From Kribbella monticola (GTDB taxonomy: Bacteria; Actinomycetota; Actinomycetes; Propionibacteriales; Kribbellaceae): a stretch of DNA of 64,000 bases. The position numbers were made by a program, and so were the translations under genes. The stretch is taken from NCBI RefSeq assembly GCF_003261635.1, contig NZ_QFXK01000039.1, forward strand, positions 62,001 through 126,000, in the 5' to 3' direction. A model generated the notes under the pieces. That model searched no databases and was not told where the DNA came from. It was given only the letters and a program-made list of their open reading frames with translations. This document shows positions 8,512 through 16,601 of this stretch, one piece after another; position 1 is the first letter of the stretch; each line of letters starts with the position of its first letter.

Positions 8512-8988
8512 GTGCCGTTCCGGTCCGTTGTGATGCGACTGGGTCATCGAGGGATCCGGCTGTGGTGGAGGCTGCGGAAGCCGACGACGTTCGGGGTGAA
8601 GGCGCTGCTGATCCACCCCGACGACCCGGGGCGCTGCCTCGTCGTACGGCATTCCTACGCGGACCAGGAATGGTGGGCGTTACCCGGTGGCGGGTACAAC
8701 CCGAAGCGCGAGACGGCTGAAGGCGCGGCGATCCGTGAGGTCGCCGAGGAACTGTCGCTGTCGATCACCGAACAGCCGGTCGTACTCCAGACCCTGACGA
8801 CCACCCGCGAGGGCAAGGTCGACAACCTCACGATCGTGCTGGCCAGGCCGACCTCGGACCACTTCGAGCTGTCCCCGGAACTCACCGAAGCCCGCTGGGT
8901 CTCCACCGATCCGGACGCCCTTCCCACCGACGGACCGGTCTCCCGCTGGCTCCGGATCGCCCTGGCCTGTCCTCGCACAGCCCGTTGA
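8512..8988 (+). CDS. Nudix hydrolase
   Basis: A 158-residue Nudix protein from the GTG at 8512, preceded by AGGAG at 8501-8505. The Nudix box is GGGYNPKRETAEGAAIRE followed by VAEELSL, so the catalytic REVAEE glutamates are intact while the Gly expected near the end of the box is Ser. It hydrolyses some nucleoside diphosphate linked to another moiety; the substrate is unknown. The gene ends one base before the stop of the convergent amidohydrolase. Confidence 0.9.
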   Translation: MPFRSVVMRLGHRGIRLWWRLRKPTTFGVKALLIHPDDPGRCLVVRHSYADQEWWALPGGGYNPKRETAEGAAIREVAEELSLSITEQPVVLQTLTTTREGKVDNLTIVLARPTSDHFELSPELTEARWVSTDPDALPTDGPVSRWLRIALACPRTAR

Positions 8989-8989
8989 G

Positions 8990-10237
8990 TCAAGCGGCCA
9001 GGAATTCGACCGTACGACGTACTGCCTCCAGCGCGGCTGGGAGCCCGGGAGCAAGCAGCCGTCCGTCGCGCTTCACCGGTTGACCGCCGACCAGCACGGT
9101 GTCGATGTTGCCCGGGTGCGCGGCGGTGACGACAGTCCCGATCGGATCCTGCGAGCCACCGATCAGGTTGATGTCGGAAGCGCGCAGCATGACGATGTCG
9201 GCCTGCTTGCCGGGCCGCAGCGAACCGATCTGATCTTCGAGGCCGAGTGCGCGAGCTCCTTCCAGGGTGGCGAGTTGGAGGACCTCGGCGGCAGCGAAGG
9301 ATTTGTGGCCGAGGGCAAGGATCGAGTGCATCGCACTGAACATGTCACCCGGTGCGCTGGTGACCACATCGATCCCGAGCCCGGTCGTCACGCCGGCCGC
9401 CCGCAACCGCGTTGCCATCGGATCGCCGATCCCCATCCGCGCTTCGACCGCCGGCGTGATCGACATACTGGCCCCGGACTCGGCGATGAGTTTCAGCTCG
9501 GAATCGGCCAGCGTATTGCCGTGCACATAGAGGACATCGGGCCGCAACAGCCCATCGTCGCGCAGCAGCGCCAGCGGTTCGTACGCAACCGGCCCACTCC
9601 CGACATGCACCACGATCGGCAGATCTAGCGACGCCGCCAACTCCCAGTCCGCACGAACAACCTCGAGCGGCGAGTACGCCGGTCCGATGGCGGCCAGTGC
9701 CGCAGTGATCCGGCCGGATGCGCGGTCGACCACGTGCCGCATTCCGGCCGGGTCGACAGCGGCGCCGCTGAGTGGCGACTGCCCGTATCCGTAGACAGCC
9801 CGGATGCCGCTGCTCATCAGCGCATCGAGCGCCGCATCCGCGTGATCGATGCCCTGCTGAACGTGCGAATAGTCCTGCACGGTGGTGATTCCGGCGTCCA
9901 GGCATTCGAGCGCACCGACAAGGTTGCCTGCAGCAACATCCTCGGCGCGGTAGCGCGCGCCGTACTCGCCCAGGATCCGCTGGAGGTAGCCCATCAGGTC
10001 CACGTCGACGGCAGTTCCTCGCAGCGCCACCTCCCACAGATGCCGGTGCGTGTCGACGAATCCGGGCAGCACGATCCGGTCGGAGGCATCGATCACCTCG
10101 GCATCCGCGACGCCGAGGTCGCGGCCGACGGCGGCGATCCGGCCGTCCTCGATCAGGACGTCGGTGTCGCGGTGCACGACCGGCCTCGGTTCGGTGTCGA
10201 TGACGAGCCCGGCACGGAGCAGCAGACGCTGGGTCAT
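8990..10237 (-). CDS. amidohydrolase family protein (TrzN/AtzA-cytosine deaminase-like)
   Basis: A 415-residue metal-dependent hydrolase. The first metal motif is FVDTHRHLWE (HxH), the second histidine region is IVVHVGSG, then YVHGNTLAD, and a catalytic Asp lies in LGIDVVTSAPGDMFSAMH. C-terminal LRPGKQADIVMLRAS closes the composite beta-sandwich of chlorohydrolase/deaminase relatives. It is divergent from a MarR gene at 10303, and the 65-nt gap carries a dyad likely to be the operator. Probable role: deamination or dechlorination of an N-heterocycle; exact substrate unknown. Confidence 0.88.
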   Translation of the reverse strand: MTQRLLLRAGLVIDTEPRPVVHRDTDVLIEDGRIAAVGRDLGVADAEVIDASDRIVLPGFVDTHRHLWEVALRGTAVDVDLMGYLQRILGEYGARYRAEDVAAGNLVGALECLDAGITTVQDYSHVQQGIDHADAALDALMSSGIRAVYGYGQSPLSGAAVDPAGMRHVVDRASGRITAALAAIGPAYSPLEVVRADWELAASLDLPIVVHVGSGPVAYEPLALLRDDGLLRPDVLYVHGNTLADSELKLIAESGASMSITPAVEARMGIGDPMATRLRAAGVTTGLGIDVVTSAPGDMFSAMHSILALGHKSFAAAEVLQLATLEGARALGLEDQIGSLRPGKQADIVMLRASDINLIGGSQDPIGTVVTAAHPGNIDTVLVGGQPVKRDGRLLAPGLPAALEAVRRTVEFLAA

Positions 10238-10258
10238 GGTGGAGTCCCCTCAGTAGAA

Positions 10259-10274
10259 AGCTTTATGGAAAGCT
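10259..10274. promoter_or_regulatory. palindromic operator candidate between amidohydrolase and MarR genes
   Basis: AGCTTT and AAAGCT form a perfect inverted repeat with a 4-nt spacer. The half GAAAGCT also recurs directly at 12-nt spacing (10256 and 10268). It sits in the 65-nt divergent gap, within about 22-30 nt of both start codons. MarR proteins usually bind 16-20 bp dyads in such positions. Confidence 0.6.
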
Positions 10275-10302
10275 ATCATCAAAGCGACCTAGACTGTCAA
10301 CC

Positions 10303-10818
10303 ATGACCGTCGACCGGGTGGACCAACTGATCGCGGCCTGGCAGCGGGAATTGCCGTCGGTGCTCTATCCCACGACGGAGCTGACCAAGCGCGTGATGCT
10401 GCTCGCCGACGACCTGAGCGAGGTGACCCGGCGGGTGCTGCGAGACCTCGGGCTGACCACCGCGGAGTTCGACGTACTGGTCTCCCTCCGCCGCGCCGGT
10501 ACGCCGTACCGGATGAAGCCGTCCGATCTGAGCCGCAACCTGCTGCTGTCCTCCGGCGGCACCAGCAACGTGACGAACCAACTGGCCGGCCGGGGCCTGG
10601 TCGTGCGCGAGCCGGACCCCGAGGACGGCCGCGGTACGCAGATCAGGCTCACCGAGCAGGGCATCGAGACGGCCGAGCGCGCGGTGCAGGCCGGCGCGGC
10701 GGCGCACGACGAGATGTGGTCCGATCTCCCGCCGGAGACCGTGCAGGCCGCCGCGGAGGCACTGCGGGCGCTCTTCGTCACGGATCGCCCGGCGGCGCGG
10801 GCCGGCACCAGGAGCTGA
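10303..10818 (+). CDS. MarR family transcriptional regulator
   Basis: A 171-residue winged-helix regulator. The DNA-binding core is GLTTAEFDVLVSLRRAG, LSRNLLLSSGGTSNVTNQLA and the wing GLVVREPDPEDGRGTQIRLTEQG, matching the MarR consensus with its DxRG motif. It faces the amidohydrolase gene across a short gap with a dyad symmetry, so it probably represses that gene and itself. The inducer is unknown. Confidence 0.92.
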   Translation: MTVDRVDQLIAAWQRELPSVLYPTTELTKRVMLLADDLSEVTRRVLRDLGLTTAEFDVLVSLRRAGTPYRMKPSDLSRNLLLSSGGTSNVTNQLAGRGLVVREPDPEDGRGTQIRLTEQGIETAERAVQAGAAAHDEMWSDLPPETVQAAAEALRALFVTDRPAARAGTRS

Positions 10819-10835
10819 CGGGCGTAGGCGTGGCG

Positions 10836-10868
10836 AAGCGGCCGGTCCCCGAAGGGAGTCGGCCGCTT
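10836..10868. terminator. bidirectional hairpin between MarR and BldC-like genes
   Basis: AAGCGGCCG (10836-10844) and CGGCCGCTT (10860-10868) form a perfect 9-bp stem with a 15-nt loop in the 63-nt gap between two convergent genes. Flanking GCG/CGC may extend it. There is no U-tract, as is common for high-GC terminators. Confidence 0.65.
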
Positions 10869-10881
10869 GCGCTTCTCGTAG

Positions 10882-11097
10882 TTATCCGGCCTGGAAGAAG
10901 GCGCCCTTGAGGTAGTCGTGCACGGCGTCCTCAGACACCCGGAACGACCGACCCACCCGCACCGCGGGCAGCTCTCCGGAGTGCACCAAGCGGTACACCG
11001 TCATCTTGGACACGCGCATGGCCGTGGCGACCTCCGCCACGGTCAGGAACTTCACCTCGGCGAGCGGCGACTCACCGCCGGACTTCTTTGATGCCAT
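10882..11097 (-). CDS. BldC-like helix-turn-helix protein (excisionase/MerR-type HTH)
   Basis: A 71-residue protein from the ATG at 11097. The single domain is FLTVAEVATAMRVSKMTVYR, then LVHSGELPAVRVGRSFRVSEDAV, the compact winged HTH of the BldC/excisionase group. It belongs to the conserved set proC-HTH-bS22-SDR of actinobacteria (Rv0500A in M. tuberculosis). Here it is parted from proC by about 6.5 kb and from bS22 by about 9.6 kb. The longer upstream reading frame lacks homology and was not used. Confidence 0.9.
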   Translation of the reverse strand: MASKKSGGESPLAEVKFLTVAEVATAMRVSKMTVYRLVHSGELPAVRVGRSFRVSEDAVHDYLKGAFFQAG

Positions 11098-11241
11098 TGC
11101 GCACCGCACTTCCAGCACGGGTCGTGCGCCGGCTTCCCCTCCGGCACTTCCGCCCGTGCATGAACCGAGCGTAGTGGCTGTTGGTGCGAATGGGAAAGAG
11201 GGGAACTCCTGTGACTCAAAAGGGGGACCCACGACGGGGCT

Positions 11242-12417
11242 TTAGTAGGTGGGGTCGAGGCCGAGTAGTGGGAAGGAGACGTCTCGGGTGGCTTTGATGG
11301 AGCGGTCGAGCCAGGTGTCGGGGTTGTAGCCGGTTGACCAGTCTGTGTACGCCGCGTCTCGGCCGTCGGTCATGCGTGACGGGGCGACTCGGCCGAAGCG
11401 GATCTGGATGTCTTCGCGCCAGCCTTCGGGCACCGCCGTCGACGGGTCGATGGGTTGGCCGGCGACGATCGCCAGCAGATGGGTCCAGGCGCGCGGCACG
11501 ACGTCGATGATCGCGTAGCCACCACCGCCGGTCGCAACCCATTTGCCACCACAAACTTCGTGAGCGAGATCGTGCAGTGCCTGGTACGCCGCCCGCTGCC
11601 CGTCGATCGTCAGGGTGAGATGCGCCAGCGGGTCCTCCACATGCGAGTCGCACCCGTGCTGTGTGACCAGCACTGACGGCCGAAAAGCCTTCACCACATC
11701 AGGCACCACCGCGTGGAAGGCACGAAGCCACCCGGCATCTCCCGTCCCCGGCGGCAGCGGCACGTTGACGGAGCTGCCTTCCGCACCCGGCCCGCCGGTC
11801 TCCCCCGCAGTACCGGTGCCGGGGAACAGCGTGGTGGGCGACTCGTGCAAGCTCACCGTGAGCACCCGAGGATCGTTGTAGAAGACGGTCTGTACTCCGT
11901 CGCCGTGGTGCACGTCGACGTCGACGTACGCGACTCGCTCCGCGCCGTGGTCGAGCAGCCACTGGATCGCGATAGCGGGGTCGTTGTAGACGCAGAACCC
12001 GCTCGCCATCGCCGGCATCGCGTGGTGCAGCCCGCCGGAGATGTTCGCGGCGTGCAGGACGTCGCCCTCCCAGACGGCCCGCGCGGCCTCGACCGAGGCA
12101 CCGACGACATGGGCCGACGCCTCGTGCATCCGCGGAAAGCAATAAGTGTCATCGGTCCCGAGACCATGTTCGAGATCCGGTACGTCGGGATGCTGGCCGG
12201 CCCGCTTCACCGCGGCGATGTACTCGGCCGTGTGCACGGTCTGCAGCAGCGCGTCGTCCGCGATCGGCGCGGGCACGACCTTCAACTGGTCCAGTACGCC
12301 GAGCGCCCGGGCGAGCCGGACGGTCAGGTCGACTCTGATCGGGCTCATCGGGTGCCCGTGCCCGAAGTCGTACGCCGTCAGGCCCTCGTCGAAGACCAGC
12401 ATCGCCTCGCCACTCAT
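11242..12417 (-). CDS. acuC: acetoin utilization protein AcuC (class I histone deacetylase fold)
   Basis: A 391-residue Zn-dependent deacetylase from the ATG at 12417. All family motifs are present: ISGGLHHAMPAMASGFCVYND, YVDVDVHHGDGVQTVFYND with the Zn ligands, LVTQHGCDSHVEDPL and the Tyr-bearing TGGGGYAI. The family deacetylates proteins such as acetyl-CoA synthetase. It is divergent from a secreted esterase gene, and three direct 22-bp repeats lie in the gap. The start was chosen because MSGEAMLVFDEG begins the conserved region. Confidence 0.93.
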   Translation of the reverse strand: MSGEAMLVFDEGLTAYDFGHGHPMSPIRVDLTVRLARALGVLDQLKVVPAPIADDALLQTVHTAEYIAAVKRAGQHPDVPDLEHGLGTDDTYCFPRMHEASAHVVGASVEAARAVWEGDVLHAANISGGLHHAMPAMASGFCVYNDPAIAIQWLLDHGAERVAYVDVDVHHGDGVQTVFYNDPRVLTVSLHESPTTLFPGTGTAGETGGPGAEGSSVNVPLPPGTGDAGWLRAFHAVVPDVVKAFRPSVLVTQHGCDSHVEDPLAHLTLTIDGQRAAYQALHDLAHEVCGGKWVATGGGGYAIIDVVPRAWTHLLAIVAGQPIDPSTAVPEGWREDIQIRFGRVAPSRMTDGRDAAYTDWSTGYNPDTWLDRSIKATRDVSFPLLGLDPTY

Positions 12418-12471
12418 GCCCCCGACCTTAGGCCACCCAGCCGTCTCGGTCCCGCGCTCACAAGCCACGCG

Positions 12472-12537
12472 GGTGTCCAAGCGAGACTCGGCAGGTGTCC
12501 GAGTGAGACGGGACGGGTGTTCGAGTGAGCTGGAATG
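12472..12537. repeat. three direct 22-bp iterons between acuC and the esterase gene
   Basis: Contiguous copies run 12472-12493, 12494-12515 and 12516-12537. The shared core is GGTGTCCGAGTGAGAC, with a few differences per copy (CCAAGCGAGAC in the first, TTCGAGTGAGC in the third). They lie 55 nt from the acuC start and 69 nt from the esterase start, so they are well placed to be operator sites. Confidence 0.85.
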
Positions 12538-12605
12538 GATTGCTGGGCCTGGGGTGACCGTCGACGATCGACTGGCCACGTTCCGTCCTGAAGGAGACAG
12601 CCGCC

Positions 12606-13742
12606 ATGCGCGTCCTCGTCCGTGCTCTGCCCGTCGTGATCGCCGGTGCCGCCTTGGCACTCAACCTCAGTCCGGGCCTGACCGGCGCCCACAGCGAGCG
12701 GGCCACCCAGCTCCAGGCGGCCGACGATCCCGCCGTACCGATCAACCGCGCCACGCCGACGAAGCTGATGCCGCTCGGCGACTCCAACACCGCGGGCGGC
12801 GACGCGGCCGGCGGCGGCTATCGCACGGATCTGTGGCAACTGCTGCAGGCCGACGGCCGTCCGGTCGACTTCGTCGGCTCGGTGACCAGCGGATCGGCGG
12901 CGCTCGGCGACAAGAACCACGAGGGCCACGGCGGCTGGACGATCGGCCAGATCCAGGGCAGCGTCGCCGGCTGGCTGAACACCTACCAGCCGGACGTCGT
13001 CACGCTGCAGATCGGCACCAACGACATGTACGACGACGCGTCGGCCGGCGCCGCTCCGGGCAAGCTGTCCACGTTGATCGACACCATCAACACGACGCTG
13101 CCGAACGCGAAGGTCTTCGTGTCCAACATCCCGCAGCTCAAGGACGACAACCATTACAGCCGGGTGGCCGCCTTCAACGCGACCATCCCCGGCATCGTCG
13201 CGGCGAAGGCCGCCGCGGGCAAAGCGGTCAGCTATCTCGACGCGAACTCAGGCCTCTTCCAGCCCTACGACTTCGTCGACATGTGGCACCCGAACTACGG
13301 CGCCGCCTCGAAGGCCGCGGCCCGCTGGTACGCCGCGCTCACCGGCGCGCCGCTGACCCGGCTCGAGGCTGAGCAGACCGCGAACGCGACCGTCGTGCAC
13401 GCGACCCGGGTCCAGATCACCTCGGCCTCGGGCGGCGGGAAGATCGGCTACATCGACTATGCGGACAGCTCGGTCACCTTCAAGTTCCAAGTAGGGGCTG
13501 CCGGCAACTATCGCATCCGGGCCCGCGGCGCGAACGGGACCGGGACGAACTGCAGCCACAAGGTCTCGGCCAACGGCGGCCCGGCGGCAACCGTGGTCTA
13601 CCCGTCCTACAGCTGGGATCTGCTCGGGGTCGGCGCGGTCGACGTGGCGCTGACCGCCGGGCAGAACACGATCAAGTTCAGCAAGGGCGACTGCTACACC
13701 GAGCTGGACGCGATCGACGTCGGCCCGGTCCCGGTCAACTGA
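12606..13742 (+). CDS. secreted SGNH/GDSL esterase with C-terminal CBM6/35-like domain
   Basis: A 378-residue exported enzyme. A signal peptide covers about residues 1-28 (RVLVRALPVVIAGAALAL, cut near AHS). SGNH block I is MPLGDSNTAGG, block III LQIGTNDMYDD and block V DMWHPNYG, giving the Ser-Asp-His triad. The last 125 residues (RLEAEQTANATVVHA... to ELDAIDVGPV) have the EAE start and beta-sandwich look of CBM6/CBM35 modules. Likely role: deacetylation of a plant polysaccharide outside the cell. AAGGAGA at 12591-12597 sets the start. Confidence 0.92.
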   Translation: MRVLVRALPVVIAGAALALNLSPGLTGAHSERATQLQAADDPAVPINRATPTKLMPLGDSNTAGGDAAGGGYRTDLWQLLQADGRPVDFVGSVTSGSAALGDKNHEGHGGWTIGQIQGSVAGWLNTYQPDVVTLQIGTNDMYDDASAGAAPGKLSTLIDTINTTLPNAKVFVSNIPQLKDDNHYSRVAAFNATIPGIVAAKAAAGKAVSYLDANSGLFQPYDFVDMWHPNYGAASKAAARWYAALTGAPLTRLEAEQTANATVVHATRVQITSASGGGKIGYIDYADSSVTFKFQVGAAGNYRIRARGANGTGTNCSHKVSANGGPAATVVYPSYSWDLLGVGAVDVALTAGQNTIKFSKGDCYTELDAIDVGPVPVN

Positions 13743-13750
13743 GCAAGGGG

Positions 13751-13788
13751 TTGCGCGGCCTCACGGTCCTGGGGCTATCCTTAGGACC
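13751..13788 (+). promoter_or_regulatory. promoter of the trpS leader transcript, probably leaderless
   Basis: A TTGCGC at 13751-13756 and TATCCT at 13776-13781 (19-nt spacer) fit -35 and -10 boxes. Transcription from about 7 nt past the -10 would begin at the GTG of the leader peptide (13789). An inverted repeat CGGTCCT/AGGACCG (13764-13770, 13783-13789) also spans the promoter. Confidence 0.55.
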
Positions 13789-13833
13789 GTGAACACGCAG
13801 CGCTCGACCCTGCAGCAGTGGTGGGCCGCCTGA
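13789..13833 (+). CDS. trp attenuator leader peptide with tandem Trp codons
   Basis: A 14-codon ORF, MNTQRSTLQQWWAA, followed by TGA. The two adjacent Trp codons (13819-13824) lie just before a set of competing hairpins and a T6 terminator upstream of trpS. Ribosome stalling at the WW pair under low charged tRNA-Trp would favour antitermination. The AGGA nearest the GTG is too close for a normal ribosome site, which agrees with leaderless initiation. Confidence 0.88.
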   Translation: MNTQRSTLQQWWAA

Positions 13834-13893
13834 CGGCGGACCCGCAGCGTTCACACGCATCCAAAAGGCCGCCTCGCCGAGGCGGCCTTTTTT
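13822..13893 (+). promoter_or_regulatory. Trp-responsive transcription attenuator of trpS
   Basis: Segment 1 (GGGCCGCC, 13823-13830) pairs with segment 2 (GGCGGACCC, 13835-13843) around the leader stop codon. Segment 2 GGCGG can instead pair with CCGCC of segment 3 (13869-13873). Segment 3 (13867-13875) otherwise pairs with segment 4 (13879-13887) as the terminator. The 1:2, 2:3 and 3:4 pairings exclude one another in the classical way. Confidence 0.85.
13863..13893 (+). terminator. intrinsic terminator of the trpS attenuator
   Basis: GGCCGCCTC and GAGGCGGCC make a perfect 9-bp stem with a GCC loop. It is flanked by AAAA and followed by six T residues, the clearest canonical terminator in the window. 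It ends 39 nt before the trpS start. Confidence 0.9.
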
Positions 13894-13932
13894 GATGCCC
13901 TCGAGCGAGGCCCATCCCCGAAAGAAGGCATC

Positions 13933-14901
13933 ATGACCTCGCTCTCCGGTATCACCCCGTCCGGCCGGCTCACGCTCGGCAACCACCTCGGCGCGCTGCG
14001 CCGGTTTACCGACCCGGACGGCTACTACTTCGTCGCGAACCTGCACGCGATGACCACCAAACACGACCCCAAACGGCTCGTCGCGCTGACCCGCGAGATG
14101 GCGACCTTGATGCTCGCCGCGGGCCTGCCACCGGGTACGGTGTTCGTGCAGTCCGACGTCCCCGCGCACGCCCAACTCGCGTACCTGCTCGAATGCACCT
14201 CGTACGTCGGGGAGTTGTCCCGGATGATCCAGTACAAGGAGAAGGGCCGGGGCAGACCGATGACCCGGGCCTCCCTGTTCACCTATCCCTGCCTGATGGC
14301 GGCCGACATCCTCCTCTACGGCACGGACCGGGTGCCGGTCGGCGGTGACCAGGACCAGCACGTCGAGCTGGCCCGGGACGTGGCGATCCGATTCAACCGC
14401 GAGTACGGCGAGACCTTCGTCGTACCGCAGTTGCAGAAGGCCGCGCTGGCGATGCGGATCAAGGACCTGCAGAATCCGACCGCGAAGATGAGCAAGTCCG
14501 ACGAGGACAACGCGGTCGGGACGATCCGGCTGCTCGACCCGCCGGACGTGATCCGCCGCCAGGTGATGCGCGCGGTCACCGATTCCGACAGCGAGGTCCG
14601 GCACGACGAGGCGGCCAAGCCCGGAATCACCAACCTGTTGGAGATTCTGGCTGCCTGCACCGACGGCGACCCGGTCGAACTGGCGAAGGCGTACCCGACG
14701 TACGGCGCGCTGAAGGCGGACACGGCCGACGCCGTGCTGGCGGTGATCGAGCCGCTGCAGAAGGAGTACGCGCGGCTCGCGTCCGATCCCGGAGCCGTTG
14801 ACGCGATGCTCGCCGAGGGGAGGGACCGGGCGATCGAGGCGAGTGCGCCGCGACTCCAGGCTGCCGTCCGCGCGATGGGTTTGGCAGGATCAGTTGGGTG
14901 A
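13933..14901 (+). CDS. trpS: tryptophanyl-tRNA synthetase
   Basis: A 322-residue class I aminoacyl-tRNA synthetase that charges tRNA-Trp. The N-terminus has SGITPSGRLTLGNHLGAL, where GNHLG is the HIGH-like motif. PVGGDQDQHVELARD is the Trp-recognition region and TAKMSKSDEDN carries the KMSKS loop (about residues 187-191). GAAAGAAGG precedes the ATG. Expression is probably controlled by the Trp attenuator directly upstream. The stop overlaps the next gene as GTGA, so the nuclease-fold gene may share the mRNA. Confidence 0.96.
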   Translation: MTSLSGITPSGRLTLGNHLGALRRFTDPDGYYFVANLHAMTTKHDPKRLVALTREMATLMLAAGLPPGTVFVQSDVPAHAQLAYLLECTSYVGELSRMIQYKEKGRGRPMTRASLFTYPCLMAADILLYGTDRVPVGGDQDQHVELARDVAIRFNREYGETFVVPQLQKAALAMRIKDLQNPTAKMSKSDEDNAVGTIRLLDPPDVIRRQVMRAVTDSDSEVRHDEAAKPGITNLLEILAACTDGDPVELAKAYPTYGALKADTADAVLAVIEPLQKEYARLASDPGAVDAMLAEGRDRAIEASAPRLQAAVRAMGLAGSVG

Positions 14902-15671
14902 TCCGACTGACAGTGGCGACGTTCAACATCCGGAACTCCTCCGCGCCCGACGGTGACAACGCCTGGCCGGTACGCCGGGAGGCCACCGTCGCCGCGATCC
15001 GGGCTCTGGATGCCGAGGTGGTCGGACTCCAGGAGGTGCTGCCGGACCAGCTGGACTATTTGCGCGAGCAGTTCGACGGCTGGCAGCTCCTTGGGACCGG
15101 CCGGGACGACGGAGTGCGTGCTGGTGAGCACTCCGTCGTCATGGTCCGGCCGGGCGACTGGGAGGTGGAGTCGCACGAGACGCGGTGGTTGTCGGCCGAC
15201 CCGTCGACGCCGGGGTCGGTCGGCTGGGACGCGCACCTGACCCGGATCGCCACGCTGGTTCGCCTGCGGCATGCGGACGGGACCCGGGTCGGCGTCGCGA
15301 ACACCCACTACGACCACGCCGGGGAGATCGCCCGGGTCGAGTCGTCGCGCCTGCTCGCGCAGTGGATCGCGGCCGAGCCTTCGCTGCACTGGATCCTGAT
15401 GGGTGATCTCAATGCGACGCCGGATTCGCCGCCGCTGAAGGCGTTGACCGACGCGGGATTGCTGGACGCCGTACCGGCAACCGAGGGAGGAACCGAGCAC
15501 GGTGACTTCACGGGCGCCACGGACCAGGCCCGGATCGACCACATCCTGACCGACACCTCGTGGCGGGTCGTCGAGGCAAGTGTTTCGCACTACCGGCCAG
15601 GTGGCCGCCTGCCCAGCGACCACTGGCCGGTCGTGGCGACCCTAGAGCTTGGTGAAGACCTCTTCGCGTAG
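14898..15671 (+). CDS. endonuclease/exonuclease/phosphatase family protein
   Basis: A 257-residue metal-dependent phosphoesterase. Motifs in order: TFNIRNSS (Asn), VVGLQEVLPDQ (metal-binding Glu), ANTHYDHAGE, ILMGDLNATPDSPP (Asp/Asn) and the terminal PSDHWPVVATLEL (Asp-His pair). It has no signal peptide. The GTG at 14898 overlaps the trpS stop by 4 nt, which argues for translational coupling. The final 30 nt overlap the convergent LLM gene. The substrate could be nucleic acid or a small phosphate ester. Confidence 0.88.
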   Translation: MIRLTVATFNIRNSSAPDGDNAWPVRREATVAAIRALDAEVVGLQEVLPDQLDYLREQFDGWQLLGTGRDDGVRAGEHSVVMVRPGDWEVESHETRWLSADPSTPGSVGWDAHLTRIATLVRLRHADGTRVGVANTHYDHAGEIARVESSRLLAQWIAAEPSLHWILMGDLNATPDSPPLKALTDAGLLDAVPATEGGTEHGDFTGATDQARIDHILTDTSWRVVEASVSHYRPGGRLPSDHWPVVATLELGEDLFA

Positions 15672-16544
15672 CCGTTCGAGGGCGTCGAAGCGGCGGGATC
15701 CCTGTCCCAGCAGGCCGTCCGGGACCAGGAACTCGTCGATCCCGGCCGCCGGGTAGCGGGCGACCGTGTCGAGGACGTACTCGGCCGACCCCATGATCGT
15801 CGGCCGGCCGCCGGCCATCAGCCGGTCGCGGCGTTCCTCGGCCTCGGTGTCGCCCGGCACGACGATCTCGATCATCGCCTGGGTCGAACGGCGTACCGTC
15901 GAAGGGTCCCGGCCAAGTTTCTCGCAGTGCTCGCGGAACACGATGCCCTTGTGCTCGGCGACCTCCGGCAGTCCCCAGTGGTTCCACTCGTCCGCGTACT
16001 TCGCAACGATGCCGAGGGCAACCTTCTCGCCGGAGGCGCCGATCAGCAACGGAAGTTTCGCCGGCTTCGGCTCCAGCGGCGCGTTGCTCAACTGGTAGTA
16101 CTTGCCGTCGAAGTCGGTCCGGTCCTGGGTCAGCAGACCGGTGAAGACCTGACAGGCCTCCTCGAAGCGAGCCAGCAATTCCTTCACCGGTGGCAGTTCG
16201 ATGCCGTAGACCTCGTGCTCGTTCACCTGCCAGCCGGCGCCGACGCCGAGCACGAACCGGCCGCCGCTCATCTGGTCCAGGGTGGCCGCCGCGTTCGCGA
16301 CCACCGCGGGATGCCGGTAGGTGTTGCCGAGCACCATCGATCCGATCCGCACCCGTTCGGTCCGTACCGCGAGGCCGCCGAGCAGCGCGAGACACTCGTT
16401 CATCGGCAGCGACAGGTCGTCACCGTTCACCATGAAATGGTCGGCCACCCACACGCCGTACCAGCCGGTGCGTTCGGCGTACTCCGCGCCGTCCACCACT
16501 TCCTGCCAGGTCCGGCCCGCACTCGGCCACAGGGAAAAGTCCAT
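15642..16544 (-). CDS. LLM class F420-dependent oxidoreductase
   Basis: A 300-residue luciferase-like TIM-barrel protein. It begins MDFSLWPSAGRTWQEVVDGA and shows GWYGVWVADHFM, RVRIGSMVLGNTYRHPAVVA and the FVLGVGAGWQVNEHEVYGI segment characteristic of F420-dependent LLM enzymes. It probably oxidises or reduces an unknown substrate with F420. Its 3-prime end overlaps the phosphoesterase gene by 30 nt on the opposite strand. Confidence 0.88.
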   Translation of the reverse strand: MDFSLWPSAGRTWQEVVDGAEYAERTGWYGVWVADHFMVNGDDLSLPMNECLALLGGLAVRTERVRIGSMVLGNTYRHPAVVANAAATLDQMSGGRFVLGVGAGWQVNEHEVYGIELPPVKELLARFEEACQVFTGLLTQDRTDFDGKYYQLSNAPLEPKPAKLPLLIGASGEKVALGIVAKYADEWNHWGLPEVAEHKGIVFREHCEKLGRDPSTVRRSTQAMIEIVVPGDTEAEERRDRLMAGGRPTIMGSAEYVLDTVARYPAAGIDEFLVPDGLLGQGSRRFDALERLREEVFTKL

Positions 16545-16601
16545 GCGCCAACCTTAGGCAGTTGATAAAGTCTTTCCGACCGTGCCATCACGCCTGGAGG
16601 T

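Noticed and set aside
12146..13372. Plus-strand frame of about 400 codons across acuC and the esterase gene
   Set aside because: Arg/Pro-rich shadow of two well-supported genes; typical of high third-position GC.
14316..15623. Minus-strand frame of 435 codons opposite trpS and the phosphoesterase gene
   Set aside because: No recognisable motif, while both plus-strand genes have complete catalytic motifs.
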